Shown one piece after another: positions 7,687-16,483 of a stretch of DNA of 50,221 bases. How positions within the stretch are numbered: position 1 is the first letter of the stretch; each line of letters begins with the position of its first letter. The notes under the pieces are model-generated. The model ran no database searches. It was not told where the DNA came from and saw only the letters and a list, made by a program, of their open reading frames with translations. This stretch comes from an uncultured Oscillospiraceae bacterium (GTDB taxonomy: Bacteria > Bacillota > Clostridia > Oscillospirales > Oscillospiraceae): the NCBI GenBank assembly GCA_910588625.1, contig CAJUQN010000016.1, forward strand, positions 1 through 50,221, read 5' to 3'. Position numbers and translations under genes: made by a program.

Positions 7687-8208
7687 GTGACTGTCATCTA
7701 CGGCACGACGGGGGCAGACGGGCGGCTTCTGGCCTGGCCACTGTTGGAACAGGCTGTCCACCTGTGTTGGGGCTGGGAAGCTCTCCCCCCGGTGGAGCGT
7801 TCCTCCCGCGGCAAGCCCCTCTTTCAAGGAATGCCGGACCGCTGGTTCTCCCTGTCCCACAGCGGCGGGATGGCCCTGTGCGCCCTGTGTGAGCAGCCTG
7901 TGGGGGTAGACGTGGAGCTGGTCCGCCCCCGCCGCACAAAACTCCTCCAATGGGCGTTGAGCCAGGACGAGCTGGCCCGCTGTGACGGAACCTGGGAGGA
8001 TTTCTACCGCGTCTGGACGCTAAAAGAGAGTTGGTGCAAGCGGGAGGACGCCCCCCTGTATCCGCCCCGCGAGGTAGAAACTCCCCCCCCCTGCCCCCAC
8101 AAAAGCTACACCGGGGAGGGCTGGCGGGCGGCGGTCTGCTGCCACGACGTCCCGCCCCAAACCATCATCTGGCTGGAAACTGACCGTAAAAAGGAGGGTT
8201 CTTTATGA
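7687..8208 (+). CDS. 4'-phosphopantetheinyl transferase (Sfp type)
   Basis: A 173-residue protein of the Sfp/HetI family, which moves the phosphopantetheine arm from coenzyme A to a serine on carrier proteins. Seen motifs are GKPLF, WFSLSHSGG, the Mg-binding core VGVDVELVRP and FYRVWTLKESWCK. At 173 residues it is shorter than Sfp (about 225), as in many compact clostridial versions. GTG start at 7687 with AGGAGG 6 nt upstream. It overlaps the next gene by 4 nt. No carrier protein, polyketide or peptide synthetase is encoded nearby, so its target is elsewhere. Confidence 0.88.
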   Translation: MTVIYGTTGADGRLLAWPLLEQAVHLCWGWEALPPVERSSRGKPLFQGMPDRWFSLSHSGGMALCALCEQPVGVDVELVRPRRTKLLQWALSQDELARCDGTWEDFYRVWTLKESWCKREDAPLYPPREVETPPPCPHKSYTGEGWRAAVCCHDVPPQTIIWLETDRKKEGSL

Positions 8209-8828
8209 GCAAACAGATCATCACCATCAGCCGGGAATTCGGCTCCGGCGGCCGCTCTGTGGGTCATCGGGTGGCCGAGCTGCTGGCCGTCCCCTACTAT
8301 GACAAGGAACTGGTCAAGCAGGTGGCTGTGGAAACCGGCTTCGACGAAAAATTCATCGAGCAGGAGGGCGAATACGCCTCTCCCTGGCAGTCCCTGATGT
8401 CCTACGCCTTTTCCGGGGGCGGAGGCGGCAATCCCAGACAGCACATGAACGGCCTGTCTACCGCCGATTTTCTCTGGGTCATCCAATGCCGCGTCATCCT
8501 GGACCTGGCGGAAAAAGGTCCCTGCGTCATCGTGGGCCGCTGCGCCGACTACATCCTGCGGGAACGCGCCGACGTGCTCAACGTGTTCATCCACGCCCCC
8601 ATCGCCTACCGGGCGGACCGGGTGGTTCGGCTGTACGGAGAGTCCGGCCAGGCCCCGGAGAAGCGTCTGGAGGAGAAGGACAAACGCCGCCGGGCCTACT
8701 ACAAGCACTACGCCGACCGGGACTGGGGCATGAGCCAAAATTACCACCTGTCCCTTGACTCCAGCCTGGTGGGCATCGAGCGCTGCGCCCAGCTCATCCT
8801 GGACGTAGCCCGCAATCCGGAGACATAA
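8205..8828 (+). CDS. Cytidylate kinase-like protein
   Basis: A 207-residue protein of the cytidylate-kinase-like family. The N-terminal P-loop region is IITISREFGSGGRSVGHRVAE (first 20 or so residues), with the variant GSGG-R instead of a standard GxxGxGK. Later segments CVIVGRCADYIL and HAPIAYRADRVV followed by RLEEKDKRRRAYYKHY match the LID/NMP-kinase-like helices. The true substrate of this family is unsettled; it differs from the essential Cmk. The ATG overlaps the phosphopantetheinyl transferase stop by 4 nt, so both are made together. Confidence 0.85.
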   Translation: MSKQIITISREFGSGGRSVGHRVAELLAVPYYDKELVKQVAVETGFDEKFIEQEGEYASPWQSLMSYAFSGGGGGNPRQHMNGLSTADFLWVIQCRVILDLAEKGPCVIVGRCADYILRERADVLNVFIHAPIAYRADRVVRLYGESGQAPEKRLEEKDKRRRAYYKHYADRDWGMSQNYHLSLDSSLVGIERCAQLILDVARNPET

Positions 8829-8865
8829 AGAGCGTCCCCTCCCGTTCGGGGAGGGGACGCTCTTT
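8827..8865. terminator. Bidirectional terminator between convergent genes
   Basis: AAAGAGCGTCCCCTCCC (8827-8843) pairs perfectly with GGGAGGGGACGCTCTTT (8849-8865) across a 5-nt loop. It serves the kinase-like gene from the left and the SLH transglutaminase gene from the right. Confidence 0.9.
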
Positions 8866-8869
8866 ATGC

Positions 8870-10444
8870 TCAGTGATAGGCTCGATAAAGGAAGGTGACG
8901 ATCTGCCCGCGATTACAAATCGTGTCAGGCTCAAAGGTGGTCTCAGAGGCCCCGGTGGTGACTCCCTCCAGCAGTGCCCAGCCCACCGCGTGGGCATAGG
9001 GCGAGTCCGCAGGTACGTCGGTAAACGACGCTGCCTGGGCAGCCGGCCCCTCGAAGGCCAGCCAGATGTACCGCACCGCGTCTGCCCGGGAGCAGCCCGC
9101 CTCGGGGTCAAACTCCTCCCTCAGCATTTTCAGCTCGGAGGCCCAGCGCACCGCGCCCGCGTAATATTCCGTGTCTCCCAGCCTCAGCGTCGGGTCTCCC
9201 GGCTCTCCTGCCGCACGCCATAGGAAAGTCAAAATCTGCCCGTGGGTGCAGGGATCGCCAGGCGAGAAGGTGGTCTCAGTGGTGCCATTGGTGATCTCCT
9301 CCTCCACCGCCCAAACCACCGGGGCGGCGTAATAGGCCCCGTCAGCCACATCTGTAAACACACCATTTCCTGCGGCAGGAGTAACCGGCGGCTCCGGAGG
9401 CAGGTCGAACCCCGGTACATAATCCGTACTGTTCAACGCCAGATAGCCGTCCACATACAGCCCCGCCTGGTCCTCGTCATAGGTATACACCGACCGCAGC
9501 CGGTCCTTGGACACAGTATAGGTCCGCCCATCCGCCGAACTCGTCCCCCCGGTGAGGAACAGCTTATCCTCTGCTCCCACCGTTCCGGTGTCGCAATTTG
9601 TAACATCCACCAGATAATTTTTTCCGTCCCCCATCCGAACCACGTTCCACATATGACCACCCGAGCCCATGGTGCCGCTGACCAGATAACACGCCACGTT
9701 CCCTTGGAAGTCGGACAGGTCGCACAGATACTTGAAGGCTTTTGCATACCCCTCGCACACCACGTTGGTCTCGGGATCGCCGTCGAACACGTAGATCATC
9801 TGCCAGAGGTCGCCGTAAGGCATATTTCCCTTGGCGGCATTAGTATTATAATTGGTCAGGCGGCAAATCTCTTTCCGATAGGCCGCCAGCTTATCCATAT
9901 CAGGCAGCCCCTGATACTGCGTCACAATGGCCTGGGCCGTCTCCAGCACCTTGTTTGCCTCGATGATCTTGGCCTGACTGGTCCTGGTACTCCCTGCACC
10001 CCGGTAATCCTGGGCCACCTCGAGCCGCACCGTCAAATCCCGCACCGTGGCTCTTCCTCCCCCGCGGGAGAGGGAATAGCCCCAGGTGAACCGGTCGCTC
10101 CGCCAAAACATCTCGTAGGGGCAGTCAACAGACAGGCACTTAAACACCCGCTTGATGTCCAGCACCTCGTTCACCTTCTCTTCCACGGCGGAACCGGCAT
10201 TGCTCCCCAGCTCCGACAGCGGCCAGGACAAGCTGCTCTGGTCCGGTATCCTGATCTCGGTGCTGGTCCTGCTCCCCTGGGCGATCTTGACGATCTCTGC
10301 CTTCATGTAGTCGTAGGCCACCCGCTCCACACCAGTAAGGCGGCTTCCTGCCGTATCCTTCACATCGGCGGCCTGAGCCGGGGCCGGAAGCAGGCACACC
10401 GCCAGGGCAAACGCCAATAGAGCGGCTGTCCATCGTTTTTTCAT
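8870..10444 (-). CDS. Secreted transglutaminase-like protein with C-terminal SLH domains
   Basis: A 524-residue exported protein. The signal peptide is residues 1-25 (KKRW, hydrophobic core, PAQA-A cleavage). A transglutaminase-like domain holds a readable triad: C230 in NVVCEGYAKAF, H264 in SGGHMWNVV and D280 in NYLVDVTNCD. After a proline-rich linker (PPEPPVTPAAG) come three SLH repeats, the first FTDVADGAYYAAPVVWAVEE and the last ending at the C-terminus. SLH repeats hold proteins to cell-wall polysaccharide; the enzyme domain could act as peptidase or cross-linker. ATG at 10444 follows AAGGAGA; the longer upstream frame lacks a signal peptide and is unlikely. It is monocistronic. Confidence 0.88.
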   Translation of the reverse strand: MKKRWTAALLAFALAVCLLPAPAQAADVKDTAGSRLTGVERVAYDYMKAEIVKIAQGSRTSTEIRIPDQSSLSWPLSELGSNAGSAVEEKVNEVLDIKRVFKCLSVDCPYEMFWRSDRFTWGYSLSRGGGRATVRDLTVRLEVAQDYRGAGSTRTSQAKIIEANKVLETAQAIVTQYQGLPDMDKLAAYRKEICRLTNYNTNAAKGNMPYGDLWQMIYVFDGDPETNVVCEGYAKAFKYLCDLSDFQGNVACYLVSGTMGSGGHMWNVVRMGDGKNYLVDVTNCDTGTVGAEDKLFLTGGTSSADGRTYTVSKDRLRSVYTYDEDQAGLYVDGYLALNSTDYVPGFDLPPEPPVTPAAGNGVFTDVADGAYYAAPVVWAVEEEITNGTTETTFSPGDPCTHGQILTFLWRAAGEPGDPTLRLGDTEYYAGAVRWASELKMLREEFDPEAGCSRADAVRYIWLAFEGPAAQAASFTDVPADSPYAHAVGWALLEGVTTGASETTFEPDTICNRGQIVTFLYRAYH

Positions 10445-10491
10445 AAGCGTCTCCTTTTCTTTAAACGGGGCGTTTTTGTCGCATCTGCTCC

Positions 10492-10520
10492 ATTTTACCA
10501 GACTGCTCTGGAAATTACAA
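10492..10520 (-). promoter_or_regulatory. Possible promoter of the SLH transglutaminase gene
   Basis: Right to left, TTGTAA (10515-10520) and TAAAAT (10492-10497) are 17 nt apart, just behind the serA terminator. Confidence 0.45.
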
Positions 10521-10526
10521 GGAAAT

Positions 10527-10558
10527 AAAAAACCGCCCCGCCTGATCAGGCGGGGCGG
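10527..10558 (-). terminator. Terminator of the serC-serA operon
   Basis: CCGCCCCGCCTGA (10533-10545) pairs perfectly with TCAGGCGGGGCGG (10546-10558), and on the minus strand is followed by six T (10527-10532). It is a strong intrinsic terminator. Confidence 0.92.
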
Positions 10559-10574
10559 CCTCTCATTGCTTCTC

Positions 10575-11741
10575 TCAGATGACCCGCAGCCGGATGATGC
10601 CAGGCACCTTGCGGATATCCTCGATGACCTTCTCATCTACGGCGGACCCGGTATCCACCATGGTATAAGCGTACTCGCCCTTGGACTTGTTGGTCAGGTT
10701 TTCCACGTTGACCCCGTCCTCGGACAGCTGGGTAGTGATGTTGGCCAGCACAGCGGGCACGTTCCGGTGGATAACACACAGCCGCTGTACGCCGGAGCGC
10801 TCCATGATGATATTGGGAAAGTTCACGGAGTTCTTGATGTTACCGTTCTCCAAAAAGTCCTTCATCTGGTTGGCGGCCATGACGGCGCAGTTGTCCTCGC
10901 TCTCGGGGGTAGACGCGCCCAGGTGGGGCAGGGCCACCACATGGGGGGCGGCCACCAGCTTGTTGTCAGGGAAGTCGGTGGCATAGCAGGCAATCTTGCC
11001 GCTCTCCAGGCCGGCGATCACGTCGTCGTCGTTCACCAGCCCGCCCCGGGCCAGGTTGATGAGGCGCACGCCATCCTTCATCTTGCCGATGGCGGCAGCG
11101 TTGACAGTGTTCTTGGTGGCCTCCATAAAGGGCAGGTGCAGGGTGATATAGTCGGAATTGGCGTATAGGGTGTCCAGGTCCTTGACCACCTTGATGTGCC
11201 GGTCCAGCCGCAGAGCGGCGTCCACAGACAGATAGGGGTCGTAGCCGTAGACCTCCATGCCCATGTTCAGCCCGATGTTGGCCACCAGGGCCCCGATGGC
11301 GCCCAAGCCCACCACACCCAGGGTCTTGCGGTAGATCTCCGGGCCCACAAAGGCGGATTTGCCCTTTTCCACCACGTCGGCCACCTCCACGCCGGGGGTG
11401 TTAGCCTGTTCCTTCACCCACTCCGCGCCGCCGATCACGTCGCGGGAGGCCAGCAGCATGGCGCACAGCACCAGTTCCTTCACCGCGTTGGCGTTGGCGC
11501 CGGGGGTGTTGAACACCACGATGCCCAACTCAGAGCAGCGCTCAACGGGGATATTGTTCACCCCCGCGCCCGCCCGGGCGATGGCCCAGAGACCGGCAGG
11601 AAAATCGTAGTCGTGGAGCTTGGCGGAGCGGACCAGGATGCCGTCCTCGTTGTCCAGGCTGTCGCCCACGGTATAGCTCTCAGCAGGCAGACGCTCCAGG
11701 CCCACCGCCGCGATTTTGTTCATAGTTTTGATGTTAAACAT
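10575..11741 (-). CDS. serA: D-3-phosphoglycerate dehydrogenase
   Basis: A 388-residue enzyme catalysing the first step of serine synthesis, 3-phosphoglycerate to 3-phosphohydroxypyruvate with NAD. The nucleotide-binding motif is TLGVVGLGAIGALVANIG. The catalytic Arg is in INLARGGLVN and the catalytic His in VALPHLGASTPESEDN. A C-terminal ACT domain (about residues 315-388, beginning near RLCVIHRNVPAVLANIT) fits allosteric control by serine. ATG at 11741 has GAGGTGA upstream; two codons further up there is another ATG without better signals. It is the last gene of the serC - DUF1963 - serA operon. Confidence 0.95.
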   Translation of the reverse strand: MFNIKTMNKIAAVGLERLPAESYTVGDSLDNEDGILVRSAKLHDYDFPAGLWAIARAGAGVNNIPVERCSELGIVVFNTPGANANAVKELVLCAMLLASRDVIGGAEWVKEQANTPGVEVADVVEKGKSAFVGPEIYRKTLGVVGLGAIGALVANIGLNMGMEVYGYDPYLSVDAALRLDRHIKVVKDLDTLYANSDYITLHLPFMEATKNTVNAAAIGKMKDGVRLINLARGGLVNDDDVIAGLESGKIACYATDFPDNKLVAAPHVVALPHLGASTPESEDNCAVMAANQMKDFLENGNIKNSVNFPNIIMERSGVQRLCVIHRNVPAVLANITTQLSEDGVNVENLTNKSKGEYAYTMVDTGSAVDEKVIEDIRKVPGIIRLRVI

Positions 11742-11771
11742 GGTTCTCACCTCGTTTTTTAAGTCCAGGAA

Positions 11772-12632
11772 TCAACAGCAGTCCCAATTATAGCATACGC
11801 GGGAGAAATCCCGGCGTTTCAACGCCTCCCGGTTGATGAAGAAGTTGGCAATGCCGCAGTCGCCCCACAGCACCAGGTCGTCGCCGCCCTGCTCCTTTGG
11901 GAGCATATCGCTGTCCAGCTGGAACAGCAGCACGTCCAGATCGGCAAGCTCGCCAGCGCCGGTGCGGGGATCCTCCTGAGTGAAGTAGGGATACCCACCC
12001 AGCTGGTGATAAGGGGCTTTCTCCTTGGGCGCAGGGAACTCACCGTCAATTTTTGTCGCCCGGTAGTAATCCCATTGGGTCTTGAAGCCCGTGCCGTGCC
12101 CCTCATTCCATTTTTTGAGAAATTGGTCCCAGGCCCGGAAGTCCTGACTATTGATGTGCTGAACTGCCGCCGGAGCGAAGCAGATACCGTACGCGCCGAA
12201 CAAGGGGGTATAGTATCTCGTGTCCCCCTCCGGCTGAGGGGCTCCCGCCTCCTTTGCCTGCACCTCCGCCTCCGTCACAGCGGAATTCACCGTCTCATGG
12301 TACAGCACCCGGAAGCCCTTTTGGGCCGTCGGGTCGTCGAAGTCCACGCCGAATACATCGTCCAGCCCAAAGAAAATCTGCAAAAGTCCCCTGTGGGGGA
12401 AGTCGGGCAGGTCCTCCAGCGCGGCGCAGTCCACCTGGGCCAGCAGCTTCATGCCCATGCCGTTGGAATCCAGCGGCCACGCCATATCCCGGGGCAGGTA
12501 GGGCGTACCGCCCACTTTGCTCTCAAAAATTTTTGGCTTCCCGCCCTGGTCCAGGGTAAAGCGCAGGACAGGCTCGGTGTTCCGCTCCACGATCTCCCCG
12601 GCGATCTGCCGGGCCAGCTCCAGCCCGTCCAT
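11772..12632 (-). CDS. DUF1963 (YwqG-like) protein
   Basis: A 286-residue soluble protein of the DUF1963/YwqG family, whose biochemical role is unknown. Family-typical stretches are seen: KVGGTPYLPRDMAWP, MKLLAQVDCAALEDLPDFPHRGLLQIFF, HQLGGYPYFTQEDPR and LLFQLDSD followed by LWGDCGIANFFI. Its ATG lies 1 nt after the serC stop (TGAGATG), so it is probably translated by coupling. It sits between the two serine-pathway genes, so co-expression with serine synthesis is certain to the extent that no terminator separates them. A functional link is inference. Confidence 0.85.
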   Translation of the reverse strand: MDGLELARQIAGEIVERNTEPVLRFTLDQGGKPKIFESKVGGTPYLPRDMAWPLDSNGMGMKLLAQVDCAALEDLPDFPHRGLLQIFFGLDDVFGVDFDDPTAQKGFRVLYHETVNSAVTEAEVQAKEAGAPQPEGDTRYYTPLFGAYGICFAPAAVQHINSQDFRAWDQFLKKWNEGHGTGFKTQWDYYRATKIDGEFPAPKEKAPYHQLGGYPYFTQEDPRTGAGELADLDVLLFQLDSDMLPKEQGGDDLVLWGDCGIANFFINREALKRRDFSRVCYNWDCC

Positions 12633-12633
12633 C

Positions 12634-13719
12634 TCAGTTTGCCTTGTCGAAGGCGTGGATGAAGTCCGCCAGCTTCTCCACGCCCTCCACAGGCATGGCG
12701 TTGTAGATGGAAGCTCGCATACCGCCCACATTGCGGTGGCCCTTCAGGTTGGTAAACCCGGCCTCCGTGGCCTCCTTCACAAATTTCGCGTCCAGCTCCT
12801 CGCTGACGGAGCGGAAGGTGACGTTCATGTCGGACCGGCTGGCCTTCTCCGCCGCGCAGGTAAACAGCTTGGAGCTGTCCAGTACATCATACAGCAAAGC
12901 GGCCTTGTTGTGCTTGATCTTCTCCATGCCTTCCACGCCGCCCTTGGAGTCCAGCCACTCCAGTACCAGGCCCAGCATATAGATACACCAGCAGGGCGGG
13001 GTGTTGTACATGGAGTCCTTGTCGATCATGGTCTTGTAGTTCATCATCAGCGGGGTATAGGGCAGCTCATGGCCCGCCAGGTCCTCCCGGACCACGGCGA
13101 TGGTCAGACCGGCCGGAGCCAGGTTCTTCTGGGCGCCACCGAAAATGATACCGTACTTGGACACATCCACCGGCCGGGACAGGAAGTCGGAGGACATATC
13201 GCACACGATGGGCACATCCCCGGTGTCGGGCACGTACTGCCACTCGGTTCCATAGATGGTGTTGTTGGCGCAGTAGTAGAAATAGCTGGCCTCCGGGTCC
13301 AGCTTGAGCTGGTCCTGGGTGGGGATATAGGTGTGGTTTTTATCCTCGCTGGAGGCGGCCAGGTTGATCTGACCGTACTTCTTGGCCTCTTTATAGGCGA
13401 TGTTGGCAAAGTTACCGGTGACGGCGTAATCCGCCTTGCCGGTTTTGCCGATGAGGTTCATGGGCGCCATGGAGAACTGTCCGGAAGCGCCTCCCTGCAA
13501 AAACAGCACCTTATAGTTGTCCGGTACGTGAAACAGCCGGATGAAATTGGCCTTGGTATCGTCGAAGATCTTTTGGAACACCTTGGAGCGGTGGCTCATC
13601 TCCATCACAGACATACCGGAGCCCTGGTAGTTGGTGATTTCAGCGCCCGCGCGCTCCAGGACTTCTAAGGGCAGCATGGACGGGCCGGCGGAAAAATTGT
13701 AAACGCGATCGGTTCCCAT
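12634..13719 (-). CDS. serC: Phosphoserine aminotransferase
   Basis: A 361-residue class-V aminotransferase, fold-type I PLP enzyme, converting 3-phosphohydroxypyruvate and glutamate to phosphoserine. It begins DRVYNFSAGPSMLP, a SerC signature. The PLP-binding lysine lies in IIFGGAQKNLAPAGLTI, and the phosphate-binding VLFLQGGASGQFSM is present. It ends with GGMRASIYNAMP. GAGGAGG precedes ATG by 8 nt. It is first gene of the serC operon behind a near-consensus promoter. Confidence 0.96.
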   Translation of the reverse strand: MGTDRVYNFSAGPSMLPLEVLERAGAEITNYQGSGMSVMEMSHRSKVFQKIFDDTKANFIRLFHVPDNYKVLFLQGGASGQFSMAPMNLIGKTGKADYAVTGNFANIAYKEAKKYGQINLAASSEDKNHTYIPTQDQLKLDPEASYFYYCANNTIYGTEWQYVPDTGDVPIVCDMSSDFLSRPVDVSKYGIIFGGAQKNLAPAGLTIAVVREDLAGHELPYTPLMMNYKTMIDKDSMYNTPPCWCIYMLGLVLEWLDSKGGVEGMEKIKHNKAALLYDVLDSSKLFTCAAEKASRSDMNVTFRSVSEELDAKFVKEATEAGFTNLKGHRNVGGMRASIYNAMPVEGVEKLADFIHAFDKAN

Positions 13720-13770
13720 GATCCTTTCCTCCTCAAAGCAGCATCAATTTTATACTTTAGCGTATTGTGT

Positions 13771-13800
13771 ATTATATGTTCTTTTTCCCCAATCTGTCAA
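13771..13800 (-). promoter_or_regulatory. Promoter of the serC operon
   Basis: Right to left, TTGACA (13795-13800) and TATAAT (13771-13776) are 18 nt apart, about 50 nt upstream of the serC start. Confidence 0.85.
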
Positions 13801-13814
13801 TTACCATAAGGGCC

Positions 13815-13843
13815 AAAAAAGCCCCCCCAGTCGGGGGGGCTTT
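13815..13843 (-). terminator. Terminator of the metal efflux operon
   Basis: AAAGCCCCCCC pairs with GGGGGGGCTTT around a short loop, and a T run follows on the minus strand. It lies just after the ATPase stop. Confidence 0.88.
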
Positions 13844-13894
13844 GGGTATTCTTGACACGGAACGGGCCTTTATGCTCTTCCAGCCGCCGCCCGT

Positions 13895-15814
13895 TCACAG
13901 CGGCCCGGGCACTTCCTCAGCTTTCAGCATCCTTGTGGCATTGAGGATGGCAATCACCGCCACTCCCACGTCAGAGAACACCGCCCCCCACATGGTGGTC
14001 TTGCCCAAAGCCCCCAAAATCAGGAACAGCGCCTTGACGGACAGGGCAAACACAATGTTCTGCTTCACGATGCGCATACATTTGCGGGCGGTGTCCATGG
14101 CGGCGGTGAGCTTGGCCGGATCGTCGTCCATGAGCACCACGTCGGCGGCCTCGATGGCGGCGTCGGACCCCATGGCCCCCATGGCAATGCCCACGTCGGC
14201 CCGTGAGAGCACCGGCGCGTCGTTCACGCCGTCGCCCACATAGGCCAGCACGCCCTTTTCGCTCTTGCGGCCCAGCAGGTCCTCCAGACGGCTCACTTTA
14301 TCGGCGGGGAGCAGCTGAGCGTGCACTTCGTCCAGACCCAGCTGGTCGGCCACGGCCTTGCCCACCGTTTCACTGTCTCCAGTGAGCATAACGGTGCGGA
14401 TACCCCGCTGTTTCAGGGCCTTGACGGCGGCGGGGGCAGTGGGCTTGATCTGGTCGGAGATTACGGCACAACCCAGATACTTTCCCTCCCTGGCCACATG
14501 GACCACCGTGCCCGCCTGGCTGCAGGGCAGATGTTTGATCCCCTCCCGCTTCATCAGCTTCTCATTGCCCGCCAGCACATGCTTACCATCCACCAGAGCG
14601 GATATACCGTGGCCGGGGATCTCCTGGACGTCCGTCACCCGGTCCGGGTCCGCCTCGCCCCCCAGCGCCCGCCGCAGAGACTGGGCAATGGGGTGGCCGG
14701 AATGGCGTTCAGCCAGCGCGGCAGTCTCCAACAGCTCCCGCTCATCCACGCCGGGGGCGGGGTTCAGGGACGCAAGCTCGAACACGCCCCGGGTGAGGGT
14801 GCCGGTCTTGTCAAACACCACGGTCTCGGTTTTGGCCAGCAGCTCCAGGTAGTTGCCGCCCTTGACCAGGATGCCCTGGGCGGACGCGCCGCCGATGCCG
14901 CCGAAGAAGGACAGCGGGATGGAAATCACCAGCGCGCAGGGGCAGGAGATGACCAGGAAGGTGAGGGCGCGGTGTACCCAGACGGACCATTCTCCAGTGA
15001 CCAGAGAGGGGATAATCGCCAGCGCCAGGGCGGCAAACACCACGGCAGGCGTGTAGTACCGGGCAAACCTGGTGATAAAATTCTCCGCCTTAGCCTTCTT
15101 GGAGGAGGCATTCTCCACCAGGTCCAGAATCTTGGCCACGGTGGATTGGCCGAACTCGCGGGTGGTACGGGCCTTCAAAAGCCCGGTGATGTTGACGCAG
15201 CCGCTGAGCAGCTCGCCGTCCACCCCCACGTCGCGGGGGGCGGATTCGCCGGTGAGGGCGGCGGTATCCAGGGAGGATGTGCCCTCCAGCACCACGCCGT
15301 CCAAGGGAATTTTTTCGCCGGGGCGGATAACGATGACCTCGCCCACCGCCACCTCGTCGGGGTCTACCTCCAAAATCTGCCCATCTCGCTCCACATTGGC
15401 CACGTCGGGCCGGATGTCCATGAGCTGGGCGATGGACCGCCGGGACTTACCCACGGCATAGCTCTGGAACAGCTCGCCCACCTGGTAAAACAGCATGACG
15501 CCCACGGCCTCGGAATGCTCCCCCAGCACCAGGGCGCCGACGGTGGCCACGCACATGAGGAAGTTCTCGTCAAAAACCTGCCCGTGGCCGATGTTGCGGA
15601 CGGCCTTCCAGAGGATATCCCAGCCGATCACACAATACGGGATGAGGTACAGCGGCCACCGGGCCAATACGTAAGCATAGGGGCCACCCAGCACAATCTC
15701 GCTCAATGGGGGGATATACCCGGGCACTGGGATATCCGGCATCAGTGACGCCGCAATCAGCAGCACCGCCGCCACGATGATGCGCACCAGCATATTTTTC
15801 TGCTTCCTGGTCAT
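13895..15814 (-). CDS. Heavy-metal P1B-type ATPase (Zn/Cd/Pb type)
   Basis: A 639-residue membrane pump that exports divalent metal at the cost of ATP. Seen in order: N-terminal membrane helices, the actuator loop ALTGESAPRDVG, the transport-site helix LVISCPCALVISIPL (CPC), the phosphorylation motif VFDKTGTLTRG, the P1B-specific SGHPIAQ, the hinge YVGDGVNDAPVL, and the last helices with SDVGVAVIAILNATRML. The aspartate of the last helix with CPC is the ZntA/CadA pattern, so Zn, Cd or Pb rather than Cu is expected. It lacks its own N-terminal HMA domain; a separate HMA protein is encoded two genes upstream. ATG at 15814 has AGGAG 9 nt upstream. Confidence 0.94.
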   Translation of the reverse strand: MTRKQKNMLVRIIVAAVLLIAASLMPDIPVPGYIPPLSEIVLGGPYAYVLARWPLYLIPYCVIGWDILWKAVRNIGHGQVFDENFLMCVATVGALVLGEHSEAVGVMLFYQVGELFQSYAVGKSRRSIAQLMDIRPDVANVERDGQILEVDPDEVAVGEVIVIRPGEKIPLDGVVLEGTSSLDTAALTGESAPRDVGVDGELLSGCVNITGLLKARTTREFGQSTVAKILDLVENASSKKAKAENFITRFARYYTPAVVFAALALAIIPSLVTGEWSVWVHRALTFLVISCPCALVISIPLSFFGGIGGASAQGILVKGGNYLELLAKTETVVFDKTGTLTRGVFELASLNPAPGVDERELLETAALAERHSGHPIAQSLRRALGGEADPDRVTDVQEIPGHGISALVDGKHVLAGNEKLMKREGIKHLPCSQAGTVVHVAREGKYLGCAVISDQIKPTAPAAVKALKQRGIRTVMLTGDSETVGKAVADQLGLDEVHAQLLPADKVSRLEDLLGRKSEKGVLAYVGDGVNDAPVLSRADVGIAMGAMGSDAAIEAADVVLMDDDPAKLTAAMDTARKCMRIVKQNIVFALSVKALFLILGALGKTTMWGAVFSDVGVAVIAILNATRMLKAEEVPGPL

Positions 15815-15859
15815 ACAAATCAACTCCTAACGCGGATGTGCAGTCCGCTTTTTTGCTTC

Positions 15860-16483
15860 CTAAACGGCGCGGGCCGGTTTTTCCAGTACGCCGATGCCCT
15901 CCGGCACGCCGCCGGAGATGACCTCCAGCGTCACTGGACCCAGCCCCAGACGCTCCAAAAACATACGATACGTCTCCGGCGTGAAGGCGTGCTCGTAGTG
16001 AAAGCCCACGCCCTGATAAATTTTAATCATGCTGCCATAGGCCGCCCCCGTCTTTCCTTGCAGGTAAGTGGGCAGAATGAGCCGCCCACCTGGGGCCGTC
16101 ACCCGCCACAGCTCCCGAACCGCAATTTCCGGCGCATCCAGCAGGTGGAGTACATTTCCCGCAATCACCGCGTCAAAGCTCCCGTCCGGGTCAGGCAGGG
16201 CAGTGACATCCCGGCTGGCAAAGCCCACGTTGGTCAAGCCGCGCTTTTGGACCTTTTTACGCGCCCGGTCCAGCATGGCCTCCGACTGGTCTGTGCACAG
16301 CACGGACTTCGCCCGTTTCGCCGCCGCCAGGGAAAACTCCCCCGTCCCGGCGGCGCAGTCCAGCACCCGTGCGCCAGCGGGGATCAGCGACCCCACACGG
16401 GCCCTGGCGGCGGCGTTTACTTTTCGGTTGCTCCACTCAAATAGGTCATACAGCCCAGCGACATGGTCCCAAAAGGTGCTCAC
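15860..16483 (-). CDS. Class I SAM-dependent methyltransferase in the metal operon
   Basis: A 207-residue UbiE-like methyltransferase. The SAM-binding motif I is ARVLDCAAGTGEFSLAAA, motif II follows at SVLCTDQSEAML, and motif IV at FDAVIAGNVLHLLDAPE. No membrane segment or metal-binding cysteine pair is seen. The GTG start overlaps the HMA gene stop by 4 nt (GTGA), and the P-type ATPase follows 45 nt downstream. It is thus part of the arsR-controlled operon. The substrate is unknown; a role in handling metal or metalloid compounds is a guess from context. Confidence 0.85.
   Translation of the reverse strand: MSTFWDHVAGLYDLFEWSNRKVNAAARARVGSLIPAGARVLDCAAGTGEFSLAAAKRAKSVLCTDQSEAMLDRARKKVQKRGLTNVGFASRDVTALPDPDGSFDAVIAGNVLHLLDAPEIAVRELWRVTAPGGRLILPTYLQGKTGAAYGSMIKIYQGVGFHYEHAFTPETYRMFLERLGLGPVTLEVISGGVPEGIGVLEKPARAV

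Noticed and set aside
9242..10420. A 392-codon plus-strand frame opposite the transglutaminase-like gene
   Set aside because: No domain, and the minus-strand gene has signal peptide, triad and SLH repeats.
14321..15748. Long plus-strand frame opposite the P-type ATPase
   Set aside because: Shadow of the ATPase codons; no motif, while CPC, DKTGT and GDGVND are on the minus strand.
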